In this document: piece after piece, positions 1 to 20,010 of the stretch
How the letters are laid out: each line of letters begins with the position of its first letter
Numbering within the stretch: the stretch's first letter is position 1
From: Rhineura floridana
Taxonomy: Eukaryota > Chordata > Lepidosauria > Squamata > Rhineuridae
DNA length: 64,000 bases
Assembly: GCF_030035675.1 (NCBI RefSeq)
Contig: NC_084482.1
Coordinates: 74,809,120-74,873,119 of the forward strand
Direction: 5' to 3'
Made by a program: the position numbers and the translations under genes
Notes under the pieces: model-generated
Seen by the model: only the letters and a program-made list of their open reading frames with translations
What the model was told of the DNA's origin: nothing
The model's database searches: none

Positions 1-1031
1 AACAGAAGATTTATGTAACTTTAAAGTTGACATAGCACAGTGGGGAGGAGAGCCTGGCTAGGAGTCCAGAGTCTGTGCTTTCAAATCCCCGCTCGTGTCT
101 CCTGGGTGTCAAGGGCCAGCTAAAGATCACCCCTACAATGAGTGGCTCAGGGGTTATGTGCCCTGCCACCTGTGCAGCCGTGAGCAAGCTGCATAGTCCC
201 AAGGAGCCCAGTTGGCCCCCAGCTGGCAGTTGCAGACAAGGAAGGGGCTGGCTTGTGCAGCTGTGGCAAGCTGAGCAAGCCCTAGCCAGCTGGGGAGGAC
301 TAGCCTCTGAGGGAGGCAATGGTAAACCCCCTCTGAATACCGCTTACCATGAAAACCCTATTCATAGGGTCGCCATAAGTCGGAATCGACTTGAAGGCAG
401 TCCATTGTTTTCCAAAGTTGACAATGAGGACATAGAACTTGTCAAGTATTCAATACCTTGGCACAGTCATTAACCAAAATGGAGACAATAATTAAGAAAT
501 CAGAAGAAGGCTAGGACTGGGGAGGGCAGCTATGAGAGAACTAGAAAAGGTCCTCAAATGCAAAGATGTACTAAACACCAAAGTCAGGATCATTCACACC
601 ATGGTATTCCCAGTCTCTATGTATGGATGTGAAAGTTGGACAGTGAAAAAAGTGGATAAGAGAAAAATCAACTCATTTGAAATGTGGTGTTGGAGGAGAG
701 CTTTGCACATACCGGAGACTGTGAAAAAGACAAATAATTGGGTGTTAGAACAAATTAAATCAGAACTATCACTAGAAACTAAAATGATGAAACTGAGGTT
801 ATCATACTTTGGACACATAATGAGAAGACACGATTCACTAGAAAAGACAACAATGCTGGGAAAAACATTAGTAGAAAAAGAGGAAGGCCAAACAAGAGAT
901 GGATTAATTCCATAAAGGAAGCCACAGACCTGAACTTGCAAGATCTGAACAGGGTGGTTCATGACAGATTCTCTTGGAGGTCACTGATTCATAGGGTTGC
1001 CATAAGTCGTAATCAACTTGAAGGAACATAA
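1..1031 (+). mobile_element. Bov-B (RTE-clade) LINE, 3' part, with a nested SINE
   Basis: This is the 3' end of a non-LTR retrotransposon. Translation of 532-915 gives the C-terminal part of a Bov-B type reverse transcriptase, with recognisable blocks such as MVFPVSMYGCESWT, FEMWCWRRAL and YFGHIMRRHDSLEK. A 3' UTR follows and ends near 1031 with ATTCATAGGGTTGCCATAAG. The 5' side runs off the window, and upstream of 532 the frame holds stops, so it is a dead copy. A SINE is inserted at about 33-413. The fragment 13316-13450 is a second 3' end of the same family, reversed. I am confident of the RTE/Bov-B family from the protein blocks; the subfamily is unknown. Confidence 0.85.
33..413 (+). mobile_element. 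tRNA-derived SINE with Bov-B tail (Sauria-SINE type)
   Basis: The left end is tRNA-like, with a B-box-like CTTTCAAATCCCC at about 80. The right end, ATTCATAGGGTCGCCATAAG through GAAGGCAGTCC, is nearly the same as the 3' end of the Bov-B LINE at 975-1022. Ten-base direct repeats AAAGTTGACA at 23-32 and 414-423 are the target site duplication. They show that the SINE jumped into the Bov-B copy that surrounds it. SINEs of this kind are known to borrow the Bov-B machinery in squamates. Confidence 0.85.
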
Positions 1032-2330
1032 CATAACATCACCTTGAAAGCTCACACTTGTTGCACTGATCATAGGGATGGACCTGCTGTGCTAAGCTCT
1101 GATATATAGATATGCTTGAGAGCCCATCAGGCAGCAGACTCTCTAAGGCCCAGTCTCCATGTTCTGAAGGGAGACTTCTGAGGTAGCTCATCCAGTTATG
1201 GATACAATAATCAAAAAGCTGTGAACCAGGACCTGCAGGAAGACAGAGAATAATTCCTCTGCATTTCATCCCAGGATCTTGCAGGACATTAAAGAACAGA
1301 AACCCAGCCAATAGACAATATTTTTATTATTTATTTATGTATTTATTAAATTTATATCCCGCCCTTCCTCCTAGAAGGAGCCCAGGGCATTCTACAATAT
1401 TTATAGGGCTTCCAAAAGGGAAGGTGGAGGATCATGTTCACACTCCCCTGTTTTGATCAAGCCTGGAATTCCATTAACTGAAATCTATTTTCCCTTTGCG
1501 TCTCTCTACCAGAACTGAATTATATAATTGTATAACAAGTGGGTTGGGATAAGATAGAAAACAGGAGTTCTGTGACCCTACTTAGCACACTGTACTCACA
1601 GTTTAGACTGGGGAGGTAGTGTGCCAATGGGAAAATCCATGTTCCTCCCCAATCTTATTTATTTTTGCATACTATCCATCACCAACAGGCCCGAGAGTGG
1701 TATTCAGTACAAATACAATACAAATCAAATAGGATAATAAAAGAGTTCCACAACTCCAACACACAGACAAAATTTTGTTTATTTATTTATTTGACTTTTG
1801 GGATTAGAACAGGACTCTCTGCGTTGACCTGGTGACAACGGGGGGTACAAGCATCATTTATGCAGCACAAAGGAAGTCACACCCTATTGATTTCTCTGTG
1901 GTTGGACTGTACAAATGTAAGAGAGGTTATCTTGCTATCTTCAGTTCAGCTTCAACATAGAGTGTTCTGTAAAACAGAATAGAACAATGTAGGGCAGGAG
2001 TTGAAAAGGCATACAGTATGCAGGAAACAGCAAGTTCAAAACAGGCTATCTGCAACTAGAGTGTGCTTTGTTGGCTCATTAGAGGAGTGAAGGTAAGGCA
2101 CCCAATCACTGCTTTTTTAAGTTAAGATTTCCAGTTTACGGCAATCTATTTCTACAAAATAAAAACTCCTTTTTAGCTTTAAAACAAAACAAAGCATCCA
2201 CGTGCCTTCTCTGTTACATTTTCGGCGCCTGCTAAAGGTATTCCTCTCTCTATCCTGGTTGGCATTTGAACTGATTTTATGTACATGCTGCTGTTTTAAA
2301 CAGTTTTTATATTTAAAATTGTTTTATATA
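1032..2330. other. Gene-free stretch with LINE tail fragment
   Basis: No coding exon is recognisable here. A short minus-strand L2-type LINE 3' end lies at 1318-1397: an (ATTT)n-rich tail, then CCCGCCCTTCCTCC. Another T/A-rich LINE tail scrap is near 1780-1810. The rest shows no structure that I recognise. Confidence 0.5.
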
Positions 2331-3563
2331 TTCACTAATAGGCAAAAAAACTTGTGGTTTAAGAACGTACCTATAGCCGACAGATATTTCTATCAAACTA
2401 TACGGTTTCGGCCCGGTTTATCTGAAGGAGCACCTCCAGCGTCACCAACTATGCCGCCCGACAAGATCCGCCACGCAGGGCCTTCTCTCAATCCCACCAA
2501 CAAAAGTAGCTAGGTTGGTGGGGACTAGAGAGAGGGCTTTTTCGGTGGCGGCCCCCACTCTCTGGAATTCCCTCCTGTTCGATCTTCGACATGCCCCTTC
2601 CCTGGATACCTTCCGCCGAGCATTAAAAACTTGGCTGTTTGGTCAGGCCTTTGGGACTATCGGGATGGGCTAATTATATACTCAATGCCCGTTGCTATGT
2701 ATTACAATTGCTGCTATTCTGTCACTGTTGATTATTTGTATTTTATTGTATTTATTGTATTTACTGTATTTTGTATTTTATTGAATTTAATATGTAAGCC
2801 ACCTAGAGTGGCTTCGGCCAGATAGGCGGCCTAAAAATTAAATTATTATTATTATTATTATTATTATTAAACTTTAAAAAGCAGGGAAATTGGGCAGCTA
2901 TAGTGAATGCACCAGGGGAGCAGGACACCTGACCTCTCTGAGATATTGGACTGCCCTACAAATTTGTCAAAATGCAAACACAATTTGGGTTGGTCTTTCA
3001 CAGTCCAATCCATTTCCTGTGTAGCTTGGAAGAATTTGGTAACGTGCCTCTGAGCATATGGTGAGTGGTGGCAACACCTGCCATCTCCAAAGATGGAGAA
3101 TTATATTTTTGTATGTTTGTTGGTGTTCTTCTTACTTTGCTTCTTTCCTGTGTTACTAATGTTTCTACAAAGAATCTAAACCAGAAAAAATTTCCCCTCC
3201 TTATTCAACCTAGAAATCTGTGTCAAATGTATTTTTATTAATTTCAAAGCCTTTTTATTGGTCATTGTCATATGATGGTGAAGACAATCTTTTGTGTTTC
3301 AAATTGGAGGTTATGTTACACATGTTACCAAATTCTTCCAAGCTACACAGGAAGTGGACTGGACTGTGAAAGACCAACCCAAATGGTGTTTGCATTTTGA
3401 CCAATTTGTAGGGCAGTCCAATATCTCAGAGAGGAGGTCAGGTCTCCTGCTCCCCTGGTGCATTCACTAGCTGCCCAATTTCCCTGCTTTATAAAGTTTG
3501 GTAGAAATATCTGTGGGCTATAGGTACATTCTTAAACCGCAAGGCTTTTTGCCTATTAGTGAA
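2331..3563. mobile_element. DNA element with ~245-bp terminal inverted repeats
   Basis: The left end TTCACTAATAGGCAAAAA (2331) is mirrored by the right end GCCTATTAGTGAA (to 3563). The inverted arms run about 2331-2399 plus 2869-3046 on the left, and 3321-3563 on the right, with a spacer at 3047-3320. The left arm is split by a LINE at 2400-2868. A second copy of arm plus spacer lies at 35516-35804. No transposase is visible, so this is a non-autonomous foldback-like element. The flanking base pair TA on both sides would fit a TA target duplication, but that is weak evidence and the superfamily is unassigned. Confidence 0.75.
2400..2868 (+). mobile_element. L2-clade LINE 3' end inserted in the inverted-repeat element
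   Basis: The last part of a LINE ORF2 is followed by a 3' UTR and an (ATT)n tail. Peptide blocks include APTLWNSL and a leucine-rich end of the kind also seen at 63580-63690. AAACT flanks both sides (2395-2399 and 2869-2873) as a target duplication, and the uninterrupted version of the site is seen at 35575-35590. Confidence 0.8.
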
Positions 3564-5173
3564 TAATAATGGTTTGTTTTGATTGTTTTTATATATGTAA
3601 CTATTTTATATATGTTATTCTATTGTAAATAACTTCAGGATGCCTCATGGGAAGTGATTAATAAATAAGGTAAAAAATCAGAATAAGAAGAATTCCAAGT
3701 TGAATTCCTGCTTCTGTGAAGAAAACAGGTGTTCCCAGTCTGAAGCAACATAATTTTGTTGTAGTGGGACACGAGGGGGACTGGTTTAATCTGGATGTGA
3801 CCAGGGTGGCAACATAGTGCCTCTGGCAAACCTTCCAATCCAAGGTCCAGCAGCAGGCTGAAATAGTATTGCATTTAGCACAGGAAACAATATTTAATTT
3901 AGCACAGGAATGGAAGCTGAATAATGACTCAATTAGAGCTGGACACATTCCAGTGAAAAATACAGCACAGACTCTTCTGTGAGATAGATTAGCCATTGGG
4001 AGGATGAATGTTTTTAATGAAATAGCGCACAAATTCCTTGATGTCTGTGAGTCATCACTAAAGGTCTTAATATAACATGCAAATACGAATTAGCTATTTG
4101 CTGAAGAAGTGAGCACGCCCCAGAATCGATCCGTATTTCTTAGTTTTGTGGAGGTGATTAAAACGTGTTAGAATACTAGACATCTAAGCTTTGACAGTTC
4201 CTCAAGGGGGTTCATACTGTGAACTGAGGGATGGGACAGGAAAGAGTAAGATAAATAATGTTAGGAAAAGACCCTTGGGACAAAAGAGCAGGAGAATTAG
4301 CAGCAAGAATGGAGGATAGGCTGCGAGGAGTAAGATGGGAAACTGGCACAGCACAGATGGGGCTTAAGGAATTTAGTGGGAAATGTGCGTTAGTGTGGTG
4401 AATCAGCAAAGAGGCTTTATTGATCTAATGTAACAATGGGTATTTATAGGGTAGAGGAAAGAGTTTCCTGGCATCTAGGTTTACAGCAGCTTTTGGGAAA
4501 TATTGTATTTCATCCCGTCATGTCCCATTTTTAAATTGCTATCATTTAAAGTTGCCAAAAGGTTTTAATTATGCTTCTTATGCAATTATAGGGACACGTG
4601 TGGTATAGGATTTCAAGCTGAAGTTAATCTAATCACTGTGCATCACTAACCATGCCAGAGCTGAATCCTCTTTCCCCAAATCAATCTGCAGTCTCATATA
4701 AGAGCTATCTAGTATAGAGTTAAAGCAATAGCTCATTTACTATAGCAGCGAAGACTTCAGCCAAGGAAGTGGCTGTTAGTTCACATTTGTAATTCAGCTT
4801 CCATTCATACACATCTGCTTCTTGCTTGCCTGTTTCTCCTGTGTAGGGTTATCAGGTCAAAATGCTGCTGCAATAATAATAGAAGCAACAGACGACAGAA
4901 TTCCTCCTCTGCACAATTATTACAACAGCAGCCTTGTTGAGTCCACCTAACACTCCTCTAAGTCTCTGTCAGCTCCTTTCCTGTTCCTAGTGAGATCTAT
5001 GTGAATTTTGCTGAGGAAGTTGGATCCTGCTTTCCTTCAACTCCATTTCCCCACCATTCAAGGATTTCAGGAGATCCTGTTTTTCAACCCACTATCAGCT
5101 TTATGTCATGGTCTGCCCATGTTATTTTTCATGGTATTATCCCCACGAGCCCTCAACTATAAGGATAATATAT
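3564..5173. other. Gene-free stretch, nothing recognised
   Basis: No exon, RNA gene or clear repeat boundary could be supported. Open frames here are short and have no recognisable domain. Confidence 0.4.
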
Positions 5174-5177
5174 ATTA

Positions 5178-5817
5178 TGTTGGGGAAATATACAAACAAT
5201 AAGCAAAATATATTCTTTTATAACGCTATAAAGGTTTATAACATTTTAATAGTTTAGTTTAACATTTAATAATTTTAGTAGCCAACCAGAACCCTTTTTC
5301 TTCTTGTAGCTGTCTTCCCCAACTGTGCTGGTTTGTTTGGAACTACTTGTACTCACAACAATTGATAACATTGTGCTGAAAACGCTGGTATGTCTAAGAT
5401 GTAGAAATAATTGCAGTCCAAAATGCGTAGCTAAATTGCTTTGCTCATTAGCTGGCGTGCTTAACTCACTGTGAAAATGTACTTTTATGTGAAGTACTGA
5501 ACATTGCCAAATTCACTAAGAGCATGATGCAGAAAGTATAGTACCTGTGCAAATACCTGTGCAATACTGCAGTGCCTATGTCAAACTGTGTCATGCTGAT
5601 GTGCTAAATCCTGATTGGTAGATGCTAAAGTCTTTGTCCTGAAATGTATAAAAACCCCAGGCAACCAGTGCCATTAGAGCAGTTCTCCACTCACTAAGGG
5701 AGAGACTGACTAAGCATAAAGTTGTCATCCAATAAAGGCCTACCTTTTTGCTGCAAGCCTGTTTCTTTGATTTTACTCAAGGACCCCCAGTCCAACGAAC
5801 TACAAAATTCCCCATCA
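5178..5817 (+). mobile_element. Solo LTR of an endogenous retrovirus-like element
   Basis: The 640-bp unit begins TGTTGGGGAA and ends TTCCCCATCA, short inverted ends of the LTR type. It is flanked by ATTA on both sides (5174-5177 and 5818-5821). A TATA box (TATAAAA, 5647-5653) lies about 80 bp before a poly(A) signal (AATAAA, 5731-5736), giving a U3-R-U5 layout in plus orientation. No internal region is attached, so it is a recombined remnant. The 4-bp duplication fits gammaretrovirus-like (ERV1) or Ty3-like elements; I cannot choose between them. Confidence 0.75.
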
Positions 5818-5917
5818 ATTATGCATAATAATTAGAATGCTGTCTAGTGTTAAAACATTTGGGCATTTTCCCCTCTTTGCTTCCTTGGCCAGAAGACAAG
5901 TTCTGGGCAGTTTGCCA

Positions 5918-6276
5918 CAAGGCTGTGGAGTCAGTATGCCAAACCTTCGACTCCGACTCTGACTCCTCTATTTTTCTACTGTCCGACTCCAACTCCTTCA
6001 TAAATGGCAAATGTATATTAACTAGTAATAACAAATTTACTGTAGTAAAATGGTAGCACAAGGCATTTCATCACCACCACGTGAATCATCAGGCTAGATT
6101 GATAGAACATAAAATATATTTATTTGATTAAAATTTCTGAACAAGAAAACTTTCCTAAATTCCTATGAAAGTTTTTATTTTGAAGCCGGAGTTGGAGTCA
6201 GTACATGTCTACCAACTCCGACTCCACCCAAAATTGCTTCTGACTCCAACTCCATGACTCCGACTCCACAGCCCTG
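5918..6276. mobile_element. Non-autonomous hAT element (GGCTGTGGAGTC termini)
   Basis: The ends are CAAGGCTGTGGAGTC and GACTCCACAGCCCTG, inverted. The body carries many repeats of GACTCCGACTCC. The flanks GTTTGCCA (5910-5917) and GTTTGTCA (6277-6284) agree at 7 of 8 bases, an aged 8-bp target duplication as expected for hAT. No transposase is present. Confidence 0.85.
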
Positions 6277-8830
6277 GTTTGTCAGCCTGCTCACTTTTAA
6301 GTAAACAAAGTGAGATAAGCCTCAATACTGTCTGAGATCATCTGGGAGGAAAAGCCTTATATGGAGACTCAAGAAATGGAATCCTTACCATCTGCATAGC
6401 TAAACTACTTAGTTGGTTCTCTCTTGCTGTGTCTCACAGAAGGCAGATGAGATGCCATCTCTCAGAGAAGGCATTTGGGCTGATGACCCTGATAAGCAAG
6501 GCTGTGTCACTGATAATAAAACCTATAAAAGGAAAGGAGTTTGCATAGGAAGCTATCAGTTCTTATTAGCCTGGTTGAAGATGCTGCAATTGCTATTGAC
6601 TGTCTAAGGTTTGATTCCCCACACTGGGTGAGATAAATATTCATTTACTTTCTGGATAAGAATTAAAGGTACCGATGAAGGTAACAACACTGGAAGATAG
6701 CCTTGAGATATATTGCAATGTAACTTGTTTGGTTCTGACTTACTGGCTAAGGCCAACTATATGCATTCATGGAAAATGTTAAGTATTAAGATGTTAAAGA
6801 AGTGTTACAATGTTTAAGAAATGAATGTTATACTAGGGGCTCTGTCCCTGCTTGTTTAGCTCATTAACCCCACCTACTATCGCCGAAGCCCCCCACTTGC
6901 CCCCGGTTACCAAAGGCCCCTTTCCCCGCCTAGGGGTTTCCAGAGCTCACCTTCCTTTCCCCCTCACCCAGGGGTTACCAGAGTTCCTCTCCCTTTTCCC
7001 CACACGCAAGGATCACCAGAGTTCCCCTCCTTTCCCCCTGCTGCCCAGGAGTCTCCAAGGCTGGTCTCCCACTCAACTGGTGAGACCAAGGCCTGGGCAG
7101 TGTGTTCTGGGTATTCTTCATGGGCCCACCTAGCTCCATGCTGAGCTCTGGCACTGATTTCTGTGCCTACCATTGCTGCCGCCACTACCGAGCTCTAGGC
7201 CTCCTGTAATTGCCGCCACCACCAAGCTCCAGGCCCAATCTTTTTTTGTAAGACTTTTCCCATTGTGCCTGCACATCACGCTGCGTGATGGCATGATGGC
7301 GTGCCGGCATAACATTTTACAAAAATATAGGAGAAAGATACTCTGCTGTTGAACTCCCATTTCCCCCCGGATATTTCCTAAGTCCCAAGAATTCTTGGGG
7401 GGGGGGAATCTCCAACCATTAGTCTGTCAACTGCTGTTGGTAAACATGCAAGCTTAGGTAAGCATAACGGCTGGTATATAAGGAATCTGAATAGCTTCTG
7501 TGCAAAGGGGAGCACGTGACAACCCTTGATCCTGTGCATCCACAAGATAGAGGCCATCCTGGCAGTTTCATTTACCGCTATCTTTTTAAGCAACCTGTTG
7601 ATCAGATTCCCTACAACAGTCCCCACCCCCAGGCATAGCATACAGCCTCTCATGACAGTATCCACTGTAAGGTTTCTTCAAAATGCCTTCTTCCCTCAGC
7701 TCACTATCTCTTCTGCAAGCATTCCTACAGTGTTATCTGAAATGAAATGTTTACACCACTTTCACCAAAGACTAGGGCATGGGCGTCAGGCCATCTACAT
7801 GACAAGCATGTCCCCTACAACTGAGCTATAGGGCTGCTAACCATAGACAAATCTTGGGGAGGAGGAAAATACAAAGTAAGCAGTTCTTACATCCCAAAAA
7901 GAGGCTTAGGAGAAAACCAAATGCACCCTCACCCCCTTTGGACTGCAGTTTCCCTCTGCAGCCAAGTGATATGGCCATTTTTTGAAGTGTTGCCCAGTTG
8001 CAGATACTAGCTATGCCCTCTGTCCCCCCACCCCCAACAAAGGAAAAGAGAGTGAGGCAGTAGGGTACTTGTAATAAGTCAGAAAGAGGGGGAACAGAAA
8101 GACCAAAGAACAGTTGTTGGGAGGAGCTGGGCTAGATTCATTGGAATGACTGAAGCTCACTTTCTTGGAAATTCCAAACCATGTTGCCCTCTGAAGAGCA
8201 ACTTCAACATTAAGCATGCTTATTTGGTGATGCCCCACTGAGTTCATTGAGACCCATACCTTCCTATGCAACCTTTCCTATACGCAACAGTCAAGAGAGC
8301 CCAGTTTTACCTGTCCACATATGGCTCTCCACCTAGATACATTCCATAGAACTAGCAGTGTCTGCTAGTAAAAGAACAATCCATAATCTTGTGGTAACTC
8401 AAAAGGCTAGATTTATTGTGCTATAAGCTTTAGTGGACTAAAGGTCACTTAATCAGACGTAGGAATGAAGTGTTGGTCCTTTGACTTGAATGGAGCGTGC
8501 TCCCCGTTAAGTAAGTACAAGAGAGCGCCTTCGGTGTATTTATTTGATAACATTTTAATCTCATCCTTCCTCTGAAAAGCTCGGGGGGGGGGAAGTTGGC
8601 AGGCTTTTATATATAATAAAACGGATGCAGAGATAGTGTTTTTAAAAAAAGAAATCCTAGACACAGAAAACAACTCATGGCTACTCCGCCAGCATCCAAA
8701 ATGGCTTTTTGCTGCCTCCCATCATCTCATCGCCGCCCTTTTTGAAAGCTTGCTCAACCCCCTCGCTCCCCAACCAGCCATCTCTCTCTCTCCGCTCTCT
8801 CTCTCTCTGACCAGAAAGACCACAAAAGCA
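6277..8830. other. Gene-free stretch upstream of DDX39A
   Basis: No exon is supported. At about 6897-7054 there is a degenerate C-rich tandem repeat (period near 50 bp, motif GGGGTTACCAGAGTTCC). A second short duplication (CTGCCGCCACTACCGAGCTC-like) follows at 7165-7235. Near 8395-8455 lies a fragment resembling a reversed LINE/SINE 3' end. No homology to PKN1, the next gene in the human order, was seen. Confidence 0.45.
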
Positions 8831-8839
8831 AGCATAGCT

Positions 8840-9500
8840 GCGTGCAAATCCAACCAATCATAAAGCACGTGGCTTTGATTGGCGGCTCTGACAAAGTCGA
8901 CACTTTCCTTTTCCGCTTTCGCAGACAGGCGGATCCGTACCTGGCGGCAACCAATGAAAATTGAAAGTGCTTCCTGTACTGTGCTACACTGACCCCATTG
9001 GAGAGGGGCGCGCGTACACTGAAAATCGGAGGGGGAAGCGCCTTGGTAATTCGCACCTGACCAGGTAAAACGGACTCTATGGGACGGTAGTGAGACGGGC
9101 TGAGGGAGCATGAAAGGCGGGGGCGGTGCGTGGGGAGGCGTCCCGCGGAGGCAGGAGCCTCCCAGCCTGGCCTAGCGCGTGGCTCCTGGGTCCGTGGCAG
9201 TCCTCGCGCGGAGGAGGGGGGACGCTTCTGCGCCTGCGGTTCTGCCTCTGTTTCTCCTGCTGTGCCTCTTGGTTGCTTCTTCACCTGCAAGGCTTCGTCA
9301 TCTGCCCATTCAGACGGCAGTTTTGTCACTCGCGACTGCAGCTGACGTGTGGGAAAGCTCCTTTCTTCGCTTGTCTCTGAGGATGCACCCAGGAAGGGGA
9401 GGGTCCGAGTCGCCCAGGCACGGCCGCGCTTTTGAAGACCTCAAGCTGAAGGGCTTGGGGAAGTTGGAAGGCCTCGCCTCATTGTGCTGAGCCACGTCTC
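8840..9500 (+). promoter_or_regulatory. DDX39A: CpG-rich promoter and probable untranslated exon 1 of DDX39A
   Basis: This is the only strongly CpG-rich stretch near the gene. Four CCAAT boxes occur within 150 bp, at 8854-8858, 8878-8882 (reverse), 8951-8955 and 8997-9001 (reverse), without an obvious TATA box: a housekeeping-type promoter. A GC box (GGGGGCGG) is near 9119. A possible splice donor CCAG/GTAAAA at 9063/9064 would end a short non-coding first exon. Others downstream are possible, so the transcription start and the exon 1 boundary are inferred only. Human DDX39A also has a non-coding first exon. Confidence 0.6.
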
Positions 9501-9785
9501 ATCAAACACGCTCACTAGCCTCATGGCGGTGGTTCGGCTACAGCGCTCGGGGCTGCCCGCAGATCTTGTCTTTGCTATGCTTCCATCCCTCCCTTTCGGA
9601 TCCTCTAGGTGTGAAAAGGAAAATCATCTTTTTTTCCTGACGCCCCATTTCCACTGGGGCATCGCATGCTATAAGCCAAACCAGTACTTCTTGGCCTTGA
9701 TGTGGGTTAAAAACGAATGTTTCTTAAACACTTCCCCCCCCCCCAAAAAAAGACAGGCGTGTTTTTCAAGTCCTGTTTGAAGATC

Positions 9786-9911
9786 TACCTTAATTAAAAT
9801 AGGGTGTATTGCGTGTTATAAAGCCATGGAGTAAAGGCTGCAGTCAGTCTTTAGCCTTTGTTTTACTCTAAGGCGCTTATAACATCCAGTATGTCCTATT
9901 TTAATTAAGGT
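9786..9911. mobile_element. Short palindromic MITE / long hairpin in DDX39A intron 1
   Basis: TACCTTAATTAAAATAGG is repeated inverted as CCTATTTTAATTAAGGTA. Pairing continues inward over about 37 bases per arm (to TTATAA), and an inner inverted pair (GGAGTAAAGGCT / AGCCTTTGTTTTACTC) extends it. The ends at TA fit a Tc1/mariner-type miniature element, but the family is inferred. Confidence 0.65.
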
Positions 9912-10186
9912 AAGATTTCAAATCAGATTGTTTCTGCTTTAGCTTGAGGGCTGTTTTACGGAGCATTGATGGTTCTGGGGTTGCTGTTTTGTATTTGTCA
10001 ATTTACTCCATCCTTCTAGTTTCTTCCTATGTCATCAGGTTTCAAAACAATAATGTGCTCTAGTTGTTGTGCCTCTAATCAATAGAACCTGTAATCGAGC
10101 TATCATAAATTCTAGACACAGATTAACAGGGCCTTCCTAGTAAGTAAATGGGTTTTTTTTAAAGGTAAATTTCTTTATATGCTGCC

Positions 10187-10345
10187 ATAAGAACATAGAG
10201 CCTGCAGGAGAGGCCCATTTAGTGCAGGACTCCTGCTTTCAGTGGCAAACCAGATGGGGGAAGCGCATAAGAAGAATCTAAGTGCAACAACACTTTCCCC
10301 TCCTGCGATTCCCAGAAACTGGTATTTAGGGACTTATTATCTCTT
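10187..10345 (-). mobile_element. CR1 LINE 3' UTR fragment
   Basis: Reversed copy of the CR1 3' UTR also present at 10826-11215: an AAGAACATA end, then a TCCAG-type region and CCCAGAAACTGGTATTTAG. It lies in DDX39A intron 1. Confidence 0.6.
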
Positions 10346-10825
10346 ACAAGAGTTGTAATATATAATTGTTTTAATCCACCTTAGGGCCCTTTTTGTTAAA
10401 GGCAAGGTTGGATTTTAAAAAAAATAAATTGGCATGATCAAGAGAGTCATCAATTTTTGGTAAAGGATTAGAAACAGTCTCCACCTTTCTTAACAATTCT
10501 GTGCTCTTCTGTTGGGCAGTTCAACTTATCATGTTTTCTGATTTGGAGAGGAACATCTGTGATGAGGGGGAAAGAGTGTATAGGCTATTAGAATATGTCT
10601 GTATTGAAGAATCTTGCACAATGTACATTGTTTGGTAGTGGCTTCCTGCTCAGTGTGTATGTGTGGCTAAAAAGAGGCACACCATCACATACATATTCTG
10701 AAAAAGCACCTATACTAATTTGGGAAATAATATTTGGGTAGAAAAAAATATGTGATGCAAGCATTTTACAAAGCCTCATAGGATTCTTTGAGAACTATGA
10801 GAATACAGATACTGTTGGTTGGAAC

Positions 10826-11215
10826 TGATGGATGTGGAGACCTTCGAGCTGGAAGATTCAGGACGCAAAAGGAAGTACTTCTTCACACAGCACATAGTTG
10901 AACTATGGGATTCACTCCCATAGGAGGCAGTGATGGCCATCAAATTGGATGGTTTTAAAAGAGGATTAGACAAATACATGGGAGAAAAGACTATCAGTGG
11001 CTACTAACCATGATGGCTATGCTCTGCCTCCACAGTCAGAGGCAGTATGCTTCTGAATACCAGTTGCTGGATGCTGCAGGATGGGAGAGTGCTCTTGTGC
11101 TCAGGTCCTGCTTGCAAAATTCCCATAGGGATTTTGTTGGCCACTGAGAACAGTGTGCTGGACTAGATAGGCCATTGGTCTGATCCAGCAGGCTCTTCTC
11201 ATGTTCTTGCGATTC
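10826..11215 (+). mobile_element. CR1 LINE 3' UTR
   Basis: The sequence runs from TTCTTCACACAGCACATAG to CTGATCCAGCAGGCTCTTCT and ends ATGTTCTTG, the 8-bp-repeat style 3' end of CR1 elements. It sits about 140 bp before the DDX39A start-codon exon, and with 10187-10345 it forms an inverted pair. Confidence 0.75.
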
Positions 11216-11356
11216 TTGAATTGATGCCTGCAGCTCTGACTGTTATTCCTTCCTCTTCCAACTTTGGCTTCTCCTGTTCTTTGGGTGCTCAGCTGTCTTT
11301 CCCATATATATGCTATAAATGCCCCTTAACCCCTGCTTTCGGTCTTCCTGCAGGAC

Positions 11357-20010
<8,654 letters not shown>

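Noticed and set aside
6290-6850. Possible third LTR with TATA-like CCTATAAAAGG near 6532
   Set aside because: No matched TG...CA ends, flanking duplication or convincing poly(A) signal at the right distance.
7765-7832. Reversed tRNA-like piece (CCCCTACAACTGAGCTATAG)
   Set aside because: Only an A-box-like end is visible; too short to assign to a SINE or tRNA.
8754-9329. 191-codon minus-strand open frame across the CpG-rich region
   Set aside because: No recognisable domain, composition typical of a chance frame in GC-rich promoter DNA, and it crosses the CCAAT boxes. It is not the PKN1 first exon.
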